Made by a program: the position numbers and the translations under genes
The notes under the pieces: model-generated
What the model was told of the DNA's origin: nothing
The model's input: the letters and a program-made list of their open reading frames with translations, nothing else
Database searches by the model: none
Assembly (NCBI RefSeq): GCF_001701025.1
Contig: NZ_CP016793.1
Location: 9,114,001-9,178,000, forward strand
DNA from: Lentzea guizhouensis
Lineage (GTDB): Bacteria > Actinomycetota > Actinomycetes > Mycobacteriales > Pseudonocardiaceae
DNA: 64,000 nt
Reading direction: 5' to 3'
Part shown: piece after piece, positions 8,509-15,663 of the stretch
Layout: every line of letters begins with the position of its first letter
How positions within the stretch are numbered: position 1 is the first letter of the stretch

Positions 8509-9251
8509 TTGGCCAGCTCCTGGAGCACGTGCGCGACCGCCTCGGGGTTCTCGGCCGGCGGGAGGTGCCCGCAGTCGTCGATCACGCGGAAGGTGTGAGC
8601 GTTCATCTCCCGCATGGCACTCGGTGGCACCACCACGTCGTGCCCACCGGCGACGGCGTGCACCGGGAGCCGCGCTTCGCCCGCTTCGAAGAGCGCGAGC
8701 GCCTCGCAGGCCCACGCGTAGGACTCGTCGTCGACCTCGGTCAACTGGGTGAGCAGCGCTCCGGCGGTGTCCGGCTCCCGCGCGATGAACCCCGGTGCGA
8801 ACCAGCGTTGCGACGATCCCTCGACCACCACCGAGGTGCCCGCCCCGCGGACCAGGGCCGCCCGCTCGCGCCACGCCTGCGGTTCGCCGATCCGCGGGGT
8901 GGCGGCGATGCACACGAACTGGTCGAACGCACTGTTCTCCCGGGTCGCCAGCTCCAGACCGACCGCGCCGCCGAACGAGACCCCCGCGTAGGTGGCGCTG
9001 CGACCGTTGGCGAGCTCGGCCGCCCTGTGCGCCACCGTGCCCGCGATGTCCTGCACGGTGAACGGCCCGGTCGCCTCGGGGCTGCTGCCGTGGCCGGGCA
9101 GGTCCCAGCCGATGACCTCGAGCTCGGTCAGCTCGGCCGCGCAGGCACGCCACAGCTGCGACACCGCGGTGCCGAGCGAGGGCCCGACGACCAGCAGCCG
9201 CCGCGAGTCGTCCGCGCCGGCGAGCCGGGTCAGGCTCAGTTCAGCCGCCAT
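8505..9251 (-). CDS. pcaD: 3-oxoadipate enol-lactonase PcaD
   Basis: 248 aa alpha/beta hydrolase. Hydrolyses 3-oxoadipate enol-lactone to 3-oxoadipate. Nucleophile elbow 'YAGVSFGGAVGLEL' (Ser), and 'DDCGHLPPAENPEAV' carrying the catalytic His near the C-terminus. ATG 9251 is chosen: the protein-like sequence starts there, a GAGGGG lies upstream, and it overlaps the pcaB 3' end by 11 bp. The open frame continuing to 9512 is an artefact of the 15-bp repeats in pcaB. Confidence 0.92.
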   Translation of the reverse strand: MAAELSLTRLAGADDSRRLLVVGPSLGTAVSQLWRACAAELTELEVIGWDLPGHGSSPEATGPFTVQDIAGTVAHRAAELANGRSATYAGVSFGGAVGLELATRENSAFDQFVCIAATPRIGEPQAWRERAALVRGAGTSVVVEGSSQRWFAPGFIAREPDTAGALLTQLTEVDDESYAWACEALALFEAGEARLPVHAVAGGHDVVVPPSAMREMNAHTFRVIDDCGHLPPAENPEAVAHVLQELAK

Positions 9252-10530
9252 TTCTGTCAGACCCCTCTGAGACGATTGGAGTGGGGACCTCGGCGCCCCC
9301 TGGAGGGGGGCCAGTCGGAATCGATTCCGGAGAGGTGGGTTCCGCAGGGGCGCGATCCCGAAGGGTGCTTCCCGGAAGGGTGAGTTCCGGAGCCTTGGGT
9401 TCCCCGGAGGACAGGGGGCGCAACCCGGCGGCTGCCGCGCGTTCCAGGACGTGGTCCACGAAGGCGTCGGCGGCACCGAGGTAACCCGGAAGATCAGCCG
9501 GTTCGCCGCCACCGCGTTCGGCCAGCAGATCAGCAGTAGCCTCGGCCGCGCGCCGCGCCATCACCTCCGGGAACACCCGCAACCCCTCGGCCAGCTCCGC
9601 CGCCTGCGACGCCGCGACGACGGTCAGCTCGACCAGCCCCAGCAACGCGGGCCACTCGGCGTGCCAAGCGCCGTCCGGGCGTTCGTCCACCGCCCGCGCA
9701 GCACACAGGTGCAACTGCGCGCCCAGCCCGGGAGCGCGCAACGAAGCGCTGTTCACCAGCACCGCCAGCACCGGGTTCCGCTTGTGCGGCATGGTCGACG
9801 ACCCACCCCGCCCCGGCGCCGCGCCCTCGCGCACCTCGGCGATCTCCGGTCGCCCCAGGGTCAGCACGTCCGCGGCGAACACACCCAGCGCGTCGTTCAC
9901 CCGCACCAGCGCGTCGCTGATCCGCGTGACCGGCGCACGCTGCGTGTGCCACGGCAGCCCCGGCCACTCCAGGTCCAGCTCCCGCGCGAACGCCGCAGCA
10001 GCCGCCAGCGGGTCGACCGACTGCGCCGCCCGCGACAACGTCCCCGCCGCTCCCCCGCACTGCACCGGGAAACGCACCCGTTCGAGGTCCTCCAGCGCGT
10101 CCAGCACCGAATCCAGCCACCGCGCCGCCTTCAACCCGAACGTGATCGGCACCGCGTGCTGGGTCAGCGTCCGCCCGGCCATCACCGAACCGCGGTGCTC
10201 GTCAGCCAGCCGCGCCACCGCGCCGGCGACCCGCGCAAGATCCGCCCGCACCCGCAGGACCGCGTCCCGGGCGACCAGGACCAGTGCCGTGTCCAGCACG
10301 TCCTGGCTCGTCAGTCCGGTGTGGACAGGCACGGAAACCCGTGAGCGCAACGCGGAGACCAGTGGCAGCACAGGATTCCCGGCCGCCTCGACCTCGGCGG
10401 GATCCAGGCGGGGCGTCCAGTCCAGGAGGTCCTCGACGTCGGACCCCAGCACGCGCGCCCAGGCGACCTCGACCCGCACCATCGCGCGGACCAACCCGTC
10501 GCCGCCGGCTCGGTGTGACCCCGGAACCAT
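9241..10530 (-). CDS. pcaB: 3-carboxy-cis,cis-muconate cycloisomerase PcaB
   Basis: 429 aa, fumarase/aspartase superfamily. Cyclises 3-carboxy-cis,cis-muconate to gamma-carboxymuconolactone. The superfamily signature is 'GRGGSSTMPHKRNPV' around residue 245; 'TGLTSQDVLDTALVL' and 'TLTQHAVPITFGLKAA' are the other conserved active-site stretches. The catalytic core is complete by about residue 370. The last ~50 residues are a Pro/Ser/Thr-rich extension encoded partly by six 15-bp repeats (9321-9410), which is unusual for the family. The ATG lies 2 bp after the pcaG stop. Confidence 0.93.
   Translation of the reverse strand: MVPGSHRAGGDGLVRAMVRVEVAWARVLGSDVEDLLDWTPRLDPAEVEAAGNPVLPLVSALRSRVSVPVHTGLTSQDVLDTALVLVARDAVLRVRADLARVAGAVARLADEHRGSVMAGRTLTQHAVPITFGLKAARWLDSVLDALEDLERVRFPVQCGGAAGTLSRAAQSVDPLAAAAAFARELDLEWPGLPWHTQRAPVTRISDALVRVNDALGVFAADVLTLGRPEIAEVREGAAPGRGGSSTMPHKRNPVLAVLVNSASLRAPGLGAQLHLCAARAVDERPDGAWHAEWPALLGLVELTVVAASQAAELAEGLRVFPEVMARRAAEATADLLAERGGGEPADLPGYLGAADAFVDHVLERAAAAGLRPLSSGEPKAPELTLPGSTLRDRAPAEPTSPESIPTGPPPGGAEVPTPIVSEGSDRNGG
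9321..9410. repeat. Six imperfect 15-bp tandem repeats in the pcaB 3' end
   Basis: On the + strand the units start at 9321, 9336, 9351, 9366, 9381 and 9396, each close to TGNGTTCCGGAAGGG. The 15-bp period keeps every reading frame open, so pcaB gains a five-residue repeating tail with regularly spaced Pro, and the frame extending pcaD upstream reads as short Leu-Arg-Asn-Pro-type repeats. Confidence 0.8.
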
Positions 10531-10532
10531 GC

Positions 10533-11039
10533 TCAGCTCCGATGCCGTGGGAACGAGAAGAACACCGTCTCGTTCTCACCCTGCAGGTGGATGTCGAACC
10601 GCAGCCGCCCGTCGGCCTCGCGCTCGGCCACCAGACCGTCCACGGTGTCAGCGCCATCAGGCAGGTAGATGCGCGTGAACAGGCGGTCGAGCAGTCCACG
10701 TGCGAACACCGTCACCGCGAAGAACGGCGTCGCGCCGCCCGGTTCGACGGTGCTGAACCAGTAGCGCCCGGAGGTGTCCGTGCAGCAGCGGCCCCACCCG
10801 GTGAACGCGGCGCCGCGCCGCCTCAGCGACCCCTCGACCGCGGGGACGACACCCTCGGCATCGGCCTGCCGAATTTCGATCATCGCGTCCGGCACCGGAG
10901 TACCCGCGCCGTCGTAGACATGGCCGTGCAGCACAACGGATCCCGCCGCACCGAACGGGACCAGCTCGCTGTCGCCGGGATAGGCCAGGGCGTGGTGGAA
11001 GAACGGGCCGATGGTCTGGCCGGGGGCCGCGTCAGTCAT
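10533..11039 (-). CDS. pcaG: Protocatechuate 3,4-dioxygenase alpha subunit PcaG
   Basis: 168 aa. Non-catalytic partner of PcaH in the intradiol ring-cleaving dioxygenase. Signatures: 'GQTIGPFFHHAL' at the N-terminus, 'VVLHGHVYDGAGTPVPDAMI', 'FTGWGRCCTDTSGRYWF', and 'VFARGLLDRLFTRIYLPD'. As expected for the alpha subunit, the Tyr/His iron ligands of PcaH are absent. ATG 11039 overlaps the pcaH stop by 8 bp. Confidence 0.95.
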   Translation of the reverse strand: MTDAAPGQTIGPFFHHALAYPGDSELVPFGAAGSVVLHGHVYDGAGTPVPDAMIEIRQADAEGVVPAVEGSLRRRGAAFTGWGRCCTDTSGRYWFSTVEPGGATPFFAVTVFARGLLDRLFTRIYLPDGADTVDGLVAEREADGRLRFDIHLQGENETVFFSFPRHRS

Positions 11040-11778
11040 CGGAAGCCTCCATGTGGGTCGCGTGGCTGCCGGTCAACACGATGTCCCACCGGTAGCCGAG
11101 CAGCCACTCGTGCTCGGACAGCGAGTGGTCGTAGGAGGCGGTCAACCGCTGCAGCGCGGCGGGGTCGGAGATCGACTGCGCGATCGGGTCCAGCGCCAGC
11201 AGCTGGTCGCCTGGGAAGTACATCTGCGTGATCAGCCGCTGGGTGAAGTCCGTGCCGAACAACGAGAAGTGGATGTGCGCGGGCCGCCAGGCGTTGTGGT
11301 GGTTGCGCCATGGGTAGGGGCCCGGCTTGATCGTTGTGAACGTGTACCAACCGTCGTCGTCGGTCAGGCAGCGGCCGACGCCGGTGAAGTTCGGGTCGAG
11401 CGGCGCCGGGTGCTGGTCGCCCTGGTGGGAGTAGCGGCCGGCGGCGTTGGCCTGCCAGATCTCCACGAGCTGGCGGCGCACCGGCCGTCCGTCGCCGTCG
11501 ACGACGCGGCCGTGCACGCGGATGCGTTCCCCGATGGGCTCGCCGCCACGTTGGACGGTCAGGTCGGCCTCGACCGGGGCCACATCGGACGGTCCGAACA
11601 CCGGGGCGACCAGCTCGACGCCCTCGGGGTCGGCGTGCCGGAGCTCCTTGGTCGGGTGGCGCAGCAGGGAGCTGCGGTAGGGCGGGAAGTCCAGCAGCGG
11701 CGCACCCCTCGGTGAGTCGGCCTGGATCTTCGCGATCTCGTCGCTGATCTCGTGCTGGCTGGTCGTCACCCGCTGCAC
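11032..11778 (-). CDS. pcaH: Protocatechuate 3,4-dioxygenase beta subunit PcaH
   Basis: 248 aa. Catalytic, non-haem iron(III) subunit that opens protocatechuate to 3-carboxy-cis,cis-muconate. The expected ligands are visible: a Tyr in 'NAAGRYSHQGDQ', a Tyr in 'KPGPYPWRN', and the two His of 'RPAHIHFSLFG'. 'VEIWQANAAGR' and 'TQMYFPGD' are family hallmarks. First gene of the operon. GTG 11778 or GTG 11769 could be the start; neither has a clear ribosome site, so the transcript may be leaderless. It diverges from the IclR regulator, which probably controls the operon. Confidence 0.94.
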   Translation of the reverse strand: MQRVTTSQHEISDEIAKIQADSPRGAPLLDFPPYRSSLLRHPTKELRHADPEGVELVAPVFGPSDVAPVEADLTVQRGGEPIGERIRVHGRVVDGDGRPVRRQLVEIWQANAAGRYSHQGDQHPAPLDPNFTGVGRCLTDDDGWYTFTTIKPGPYPWRNHHNAWRPAHIHFSLFGTDFTQRLITQMYFPGDQLLALDPIAQSISDPAALQRLTASYDHSLSEHEWLLGYRWDIVLTGSHATHMEASDD

Positions 11779-11841
11779 GCTAGGCAGAGCCGCCGCGTGC
11801 CGTCGACGGTAGGCTTCCGCTCAGTGGAAGGGAGCGCACAG

Positions 11842-12600
11842 ATGGCGGGGAATACCTCGGTTCCCGGCGCCTCGGTGGTCGCCCGCACGATCGCGTTGCT
11901 GTCGGCGTTCGACGAGGCCCATCCCCGGCTGACGCTGACCGAGCTGAGCCGGCGCGCCGACCTGCCGCTCACCACCGCCCACCGTCTCGTCAGCGAGCTG
12001 ACCAGGGCCGGAGCGCTCAGCAAGACGGCGAACGGCGACTACGTGGTCGGCCAGCGGCTCTGGCAGCTCGGCGTGCTCGCGCCGGTGCAGACCGACCTGA
12101 CCCGCGTCGCCTCGCCGTTCCTGCACGACCTCTACGCCGGCACGCTCGCGACGGTGCACATGGCCGTGCGCGACGGCTTGAAGGTGCTCTACCTCGACCG
12201 GCTGTCCGGCCAGCGCTCGGTGCCCGTGGTCAGCGAGATCGGCTCGCGGCTGCCGTTGCACGCGACGGGTGTGGGCAAGGTGCTGTTAGCGCACACATCT
12301 GAGGCGCTGCAACACAAAGCGCTGGCTTCGCTGGAGCGGGTGACGCCGTACACGATCACGCAGCCCGCGTTGCTGAAGGCGCAGCTCGAACGGGTGCGGG
12401 TCGACGGGTACGCCACGACCTACGAGGAGATGACGCTCGGGCAGTGCAGCGTGGCGGTACCGATCTTCCGCGACCGGACGGAGGTCGTGGCGGCGCTCGG
12501 GATCGTGGTGCCGTCACTCAAGCGGGACAAACCGCGGTTGGTGTCGGCGTTGCAGGTGGCGGCGCACGGCATCGGCCGCAGCCTGTCGGGGCGCGGTTGA
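11842..12600 (+). CDS. IclR-family regulator of the pca operon
   Basis: 252 aa. N-terminal winged helix ('LTLTELSRRADLPLTTAHRL', residues ~30-50) and C-terminal effector domain ('LHATGVGKVLLAHTS', 'GYATTYEEMTLGQCSVAVPI'), the classic IclR layout. ATG 11842 follows GGAAGGGAG at good spacing; the frame remains open to 11752 but begins inside pcaH. IclR members PcaR, PobR and PcaU control protocatechuate genes, and the divergent position makes this the likely PcaR/PobR equivalent. Whether it activates or represses cannot be read from sequence. Confidence 0.88.
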   Translation: MAGNTSVPGASVVARTIALLSAFDEAHPRLTLTELSRRADLPLTTAHRLVSELTRAGALSKTANGDYVVGQRLWQLGVLAPVQTDLTRVASPFLHDLYAGTLATVHMAVRDGLKVLYLDRLSGQRSVPVVSEIGSRLPLHATGVGKVLLAHTSEALQHKALASLERVTPYTITQPALLKAQLERVRVDGYATTYEEMTLGQCSVAVPIFRDRTEVVAALGIVVPSLKRDKPRLVSALQVAAHGIGRSLSGRG

Positions 12601-12608
12601 CCGCTCGG

Positions 12609-12638
12609 TTGACTCGCGCCGAGACGACCGCTCATATT
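12609..12638 (+). promoter_or_regulatory. Promoter of tetR gene with operator in the spacer
   Basis: TTGACT at 12609-12614 and CATATT at 12633-12638 with an 18-bp spacer. The spacer ends with AGACGACCGCT, and 18 of 19 bases of AGACGACCGCTCATATTG recur at the downstream hydrolase promoter (13289-13306). The shared block is the likely site for the TetR encoded at 12671. Confidence 0.65.
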
Positions 12639-12670
12639 GGCAGGTGGACCACGAGCAGGGAGCGTTCACA

Positions 12671-13243
12671 ATGGCCAGAGCGAGCGTGCGGGAACAGATC
12701 GTCGACGCGGCGTACGAGCAGTTCCACCGGCACGGCTACAACGCGGCGGGCGTCAAGCTCATCACCGACAGCGCCGGGGTGCCGAAGGGCTCGTTCTACA
12801 ACCACTTCGAGAGCAAGGAAGCGCTCGCTCTCGTGGTGATGGAGCGCTACGGGCGGACACGGCACGTGGAGGAGCTGACCGACGAGGAGGTCACGCCGCT
12901 GGCCCGGTTGCGCAACCACTTCGAGCTGCTGGCGAAGGACATCGTCGAATTCGGGTACGAGCGCGGGTGCGTCTACGGCAACTTCAGCAACGAGACCGCT
13001 GACCACATCCCGGCGATCCGCACCGCGCTCATCGAGGCGTTGAACTTCTGGACGGGTGCTGTCGCGACGGCGATCCGCGCGGCTCAGGAGGCCGGTGAGG
13101 TGACCTCGACGCAGGACGCGGACGTGGTGGCCCGGTTCCTGACCAACGCCTGGGAGGGCGCGATCGTCGGCGAACGAGCGGCGAAGGACGGCTCGTCATT
13201 CGCGGCCTTCTTCACCGTGGCGTTCGAGGTCGTGCTGCGTTAG
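12671..13243 (+). CDS. TetR/AcrR-family repressor
   Basis: 190 aa. N-terminal HTH: 'IVDAAYEQFHRHGYNAAGVK' then 'VPKGSFYNHFESKEALALVV', the recognition region of the TetR_N domain. The C-terminal half ('GCVYGNFSNETADHIPAIR', 'ARFLTNAWEGAIVGERAAK') resembles the TetR_C_6 group. ATG 12671 has CAGGGAG nine bases upstream; an in-frame GTG at 12644 would coincide with the predicted transcription start and is a leaderless alternative. Very likely regulates itself and the hydrolase at 13311 through the shared operator. Confidence 0.9.
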   Translation: MARASVREQIVDAAYEQFHRHGYNAAGVKLITDSAGVPKGSFYNHFESKEALALVVMERYGRTRHVEELTDEEVTPLARLRNHFELLAKDIVEFGYERGCVYGNFSNETADHIPAIRTALIEALNFWTGAVATAIRAAQEAGEVTSTQDADVVARFLTNAWEGAIVGERAAKDGSSFAAFFTVAFEVVLR

Positions 13244-13275
13244 CCACGTCTCAACATGACCGACCGCCTTATCGC

Positions 13276-13304
13276 TTGACGTATCTAAGACGACCGGTCA
13301 TATT
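13276..13304 (+). promoter_or_regulatory. Promoter and TetR operator of the alpha/beta hydrolase gene
   Basis: TTGACG at 13276-13281 and CATATT at 13299-13304 with an ideal 17-bp spacer containing the perfect palindrome GACCGGTC (13292-13299). The predicted transcription start, about 7 bases past the -10 box, falls on the ATG at 13311, so the mRNA would be leaderless. A repressor bound at GACCGGTC would cover the spacer and the edge of the -10. Confidence 0.7.
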
Positions 13305-13310
13305 GAAGTC

Positions 13311-14129
13311 ATGAGTGACATCAAGCCTCGCTTCCGGACCATCGACGGACTGTCGATCCGTTACGCCGTTAGCGCTAACACCCCAGGCAGGCCGGACGCG
13401 CTGCTGCTGAGCCCGTGGCCGGAGAGCCTCTACGCCTACGACGCCACCTGGGCGACGCTGGCCGAGCACGCCAACCTCACCGCGGTCGACCTCCCCGGCT
13501 TCGGCCACTCCGAACTGCGCGAGGACCTGCTGTCACCGCAGGCGATGGGCGAGTTCGTCGTGCGCATCGCGGACGCGTTCGGATTGCGGAAGCCGCACGT
13601 CGTCGGCCCGGACATCGGCACGAGCGCGGCGCTTTTCGCCGCTGCCAAGCATCCCGACCGGTTCCGCAGCACCACCATCGGCAGCGGCGGGTCGTCGGTG
13701 CCGCTGAACCTCGGCAGCCCGCTGCACGAGTGGGTGCACGACGAGGACCTGGCGCCCTACCGCGCACTGGGGCCGAAGGACGTTGTGAACGTTGCCATGG
13801 ACGCCATCACGGGGTACGAACTGCCCGACGAGGTGCGACAGGACTACCTCGCCGCCTACCAGGGGCAGCGGTTCGTCGAGCAAATGCCGTACGTGCGCGC
13901 GTACCCGGCGGAACTGCCGGTGCTGGGCGGGTTGCTCGGCGACATCCGGACGCCGGTGCAGATCATCGCCGGCGAGCACGACCCGGTGGTGCCCCTGCGG
14001 AACGCGGAGTACCTGCACGAGCGGTTGCCGCACAGCCGGCTCGACGTGGTCAGGGTCGGCCACTTCGTGTGGGAGGAGGGCGCCGCGGACTACGCCCGCC
14101 TCCTGACGGACTGGTGGGCGGCGAACTAG
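13311..14129 (+). CDS. Alpha/beta hydrolase (dehalogenase/epoxide-hydrolase type)
   Basis: 272 aa. Nucleophile elbow 'VVGPDIGTSAALF' has Asp in the nucleophile position, which points to the haloalkane dehalogenase/epoxide hydrolase branch rather than a serine esterase. 'AVDLPGFGHSE' is the region after strand 4, 'IIAGEHDPVVP' holds the acid residue, and 'RVGHFVWEEGA' the catalytic His. No ribosome site; a promoter places transcription initiation at the ATG. Under the shared TetR operator it is probably induced by a substrate-like effector, which I cannot name. The stop codon is within the 14126-14190 hairpin. Confidence 0.85.
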   Translation: MSDIKPRFRTIDGLSIRYAVSANTPGRPDALLLSPWPESLYAYDATWATLAEHANLTAVDLPGFGHSELREDLLSPQAMGEFVVRIADAFGLRKPHVVGPDIGTSAALFAAAKHPDRFRSTTIGSGGSSVPLNLGSPLHEWVHDEDLAPYRALGPKDVVNVAMDAITGYELPDEVRQDYLAAYQGQRFVEQMPYVRAYPAELPVLGGLLGDIRTPVQIIAGEHDPVVPLRNAEYLHERLPHSRLDVVRVGHFVWEEGAADYARLLTDWWAAN

Positions 14130-14190
14130 TGCGGTGACCACGAACCTTTACCGCCGGGAAACACGGTGAAGATTGTGGTCACCGCACTAG
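14126..14190. terminator. Bidirectional hairpin containing both convergent stop codons
   Basis: CTAGTGCGGTGACCAC (14126-14141) and its exact reverse complement (14175-14190) form a perfect 16-bp stem with a 33-nt loop that contains a weaker inner TTTACCG/CGGTGAA pairing. The outermost CTAG of each arm supplies the TAG stop of each convergent gene. It should work in both directions, although no U-tract follows. Confidence 0.75.
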
Positions 14191-15008
14191 ACGCGACAGG
14201 GCGCGCCGTTGAGCGAGAACGCCGTCGGCATGTTGTTCGCACCAGTGGCCGTGCCGTTGAAGCCGATCGAGATCGAGCCGTTGGGCGTGATCAGCGCCGA
14301 GTAGTCGGCATTGGTGACGCTCACAACAGCACCTTCCTGCGCGTGCGAGGCGTTCCACATCTGCGCGACCGTCTGGCCATCGGTGAACCGCCACCGCAGC
14401 GTCCAGCCGTTGATCAGCACGCCGCTGACGTTGCGAACGGTCACCTCGGCCTGGAACGCGCCCGGCCACTGGCTGCTGATCCGGTACGTCACCGCGCAGG
14501 GCGGTGGCGGCGGGGTCGACGTGGAGGGCGCGGGAGGAGGCGGCGGGGTGGCCGTCGCGCACTCCTGCGCCCAGAGGCCGAGTTTTCCATTGGCCGCATC
14601 ACCTTCGGCCTGGGTCAGCGGGCCACCGTCCACTCCGGTCGTGCGCACCATACCGCTGCGCACGGCCAGCAGTGCGTAGTCGGTGCCGTCCGCCAGCACC
14701 AGGCTGACCTCGCCCGGCGTGATGCTGCTGACCCGGACCTCGTTGTCCTGCAACGTCTTCTTGGCGAAGTCCAGCGCCGCCTCCGCACCGCAGGACGGTT
14801 CCGCGAGGAACGAGATCCTGGCCTTCGTGCCGTCGGCGAGCTCGACGGTGCGTCCGTCGAGCACCGCCACCACCTTCACCAGCGGCTGCTCGTCCGGAAC
14901 CGACGACTTGGTCGGCGACGCGACGGGGTGAGGAGTGGCCGCGACCTCCGTCGTGCAGGCTGCGGTGAGCAGGGTCAACAGCACCAACAAGTGCTTTCGT
15001 GCTGCCAT
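14187..15008 (-). CDS. Lipoprotein with SNase-like and CBM2 domains
   Basis: 273 aa. Signal peptide with lipobox ('LLTLLTAACTTE', Cys about residue 18) indicates membrane anchoring. Residues ~40-150 resemble a staphylococcal-nuclease (thermonuclease) fold: 'VVAVLDGRTVELADGTKARI', 'AEPSCGAEAALDFAKKTL', 'EGDAANGKLGLW'. However, the acidic and Arg active-site residues of true SNases are not clearly present. A Pro/Thr linker ('TPPPPPAPSTSTPPPPP') leads to a type 2 carbohydrate-binding module (~residues 175-273) bounded by Cys ('PPCAVTYRISSQWPG' and 'FSLNGAPC') with the expected Trp ('INGWTLRWRF', 'QMWNASH'). Possibly a cell-surface protein binding cellulose or chitin; catalytic activity uncertain. 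Confidence 0.85.
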   Translation of the reverse strand: MAARKHLLVLLTLLTAACTTEVAATPHPVASPTKSSVPDEQPLVKVVAVLDGRTVELADGTKARISFLAEPSCGAEAALDFAKKTLQDNEVRVSSITPGEVSLVLADGTDYALLAVRSGMVRTTGVDGGPLTQAEGDAANGKLGLWAQECATATPPPPPAPSTSTPPPPPCAVTYRISSQWPGAFQAEVTVRNVSGVLINGWTLRWRFTDGQTVAQMWNASHAQEGAVVSVTNADYSALITPNGSISIGFNGTATGANNMPTAFSLNGAPCRV

Positions 15009-15053
15009 TGGACAACCCTATCGATGCACGCGGGACCTTCAATCGGCTGTTCG

Positions 15054-15067
15054 GAGTTGATCAACTC
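15054..15067. promoter_or_regulatory. 14-bp perfect palindrome between two secreted-protein genes
   Basis: GAGTTGATCAACTC is perfectly symmetric and lies in the 176-bp divergent gap, 46 bp upstream of the SNase-CBM2 start. It could be an operator; no regulator gene is adjacent. Confidence 0.35.
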
Positions 15068-15184
15068 ACGCGTTCAGCCGTGGTGCACAGTATCCGTTGC
15101 CCCGGCCGTTGCCCGCAGTTCACCCCGTCTTGGCGGTCACTGGACATGATCACGAGGTCCGTTCCCCGCTGATGGAGGTCTGAA

Positions 15185-15589
15185 GTGCACACCCTGCAAC
15201 CGCACTGGACACGCCGCCTGCTCGCCGCGTTCGCCGTTGTCGCCTCGATGCTGGTCTTCGTCACCCCTGCCGCCGAAGCACGCGTCTACCAGTACTGCGG
15301 CATCTCCGGCTGTTCCGCCGCCCGCTCCGCCGACTCGATCTGGGAGTCGAAGGGCTACCCCGCCACCCGCGGCTGGAACAACTGGCCCAACGGCCAGTGC
15401 AACTTCGCCGGCGGCACCTACTACAACCGCGACGGCCAGCTCCCGGCCGGTCACCGCTACCAGGAGTTCGACGTCTACCCGCGCGCGTGCGGCGCGGCCC
15501 GTGACGCGGCCCGGATCGTCGTGGACCGCACCAGCGGCCAGGTGTACTTCTCCCCCAACCACTACACCGACTTCTACCCGATGTACTGA
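15185..15589 (+). CDS. Secreted guanyl-specific ribonuclease (RNase N1/T1 family)
   Basis: 134 aa. A basic signal peptide ('RRLLAAFAVVASMLVFVTPAAEA') leads to a mature domain of ~100 aa. The microbial RNase pattern is clear: 'YYNRDGQLPAGHRYQEFDVY' (catalytic Glu in EFDV), 'AARIVVDRTSGQVYF' (catalytic Arg) and 'NHYTDF' (catalytic His), as in RNase Sa and barnase. GTG 15185 follows GGAGGT at 5 nt. The extra Cys pair near the mature start ('QYCGISGCS') is unlike RNase Sa. Such enzymes are exported toxins or nutrient-scavenging nucleases; no barstar-like inhibitor gene is visible next to it. Confidence 0.85.
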   Translation: MHTLQPHWTRRLLAAFAVVASMLVFVTPAAEARVYQYCGISGCSAARSADSIWESKGYPATRGWNNWPNGQCNFAGGTYYNRDGQLPAGHRYQEFDVYPRACGAARDAARIVVDRTSGQVYFSPNHYTDFYPMY

Positions 15590-15663
15590 GCCTTCGGACG
15601 GCGCTGCGCTACACGTGCGCAGCGCCCGTTCGGCCGCTTACGATCCACCGCCGCGCATCTACC

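Noticed and set aside
9252..9512. N-terminal extension of pcaD
   Set aside because: Made of the 15-bp repeat read in another frame; the PcaD fold starts at ATG 9251.
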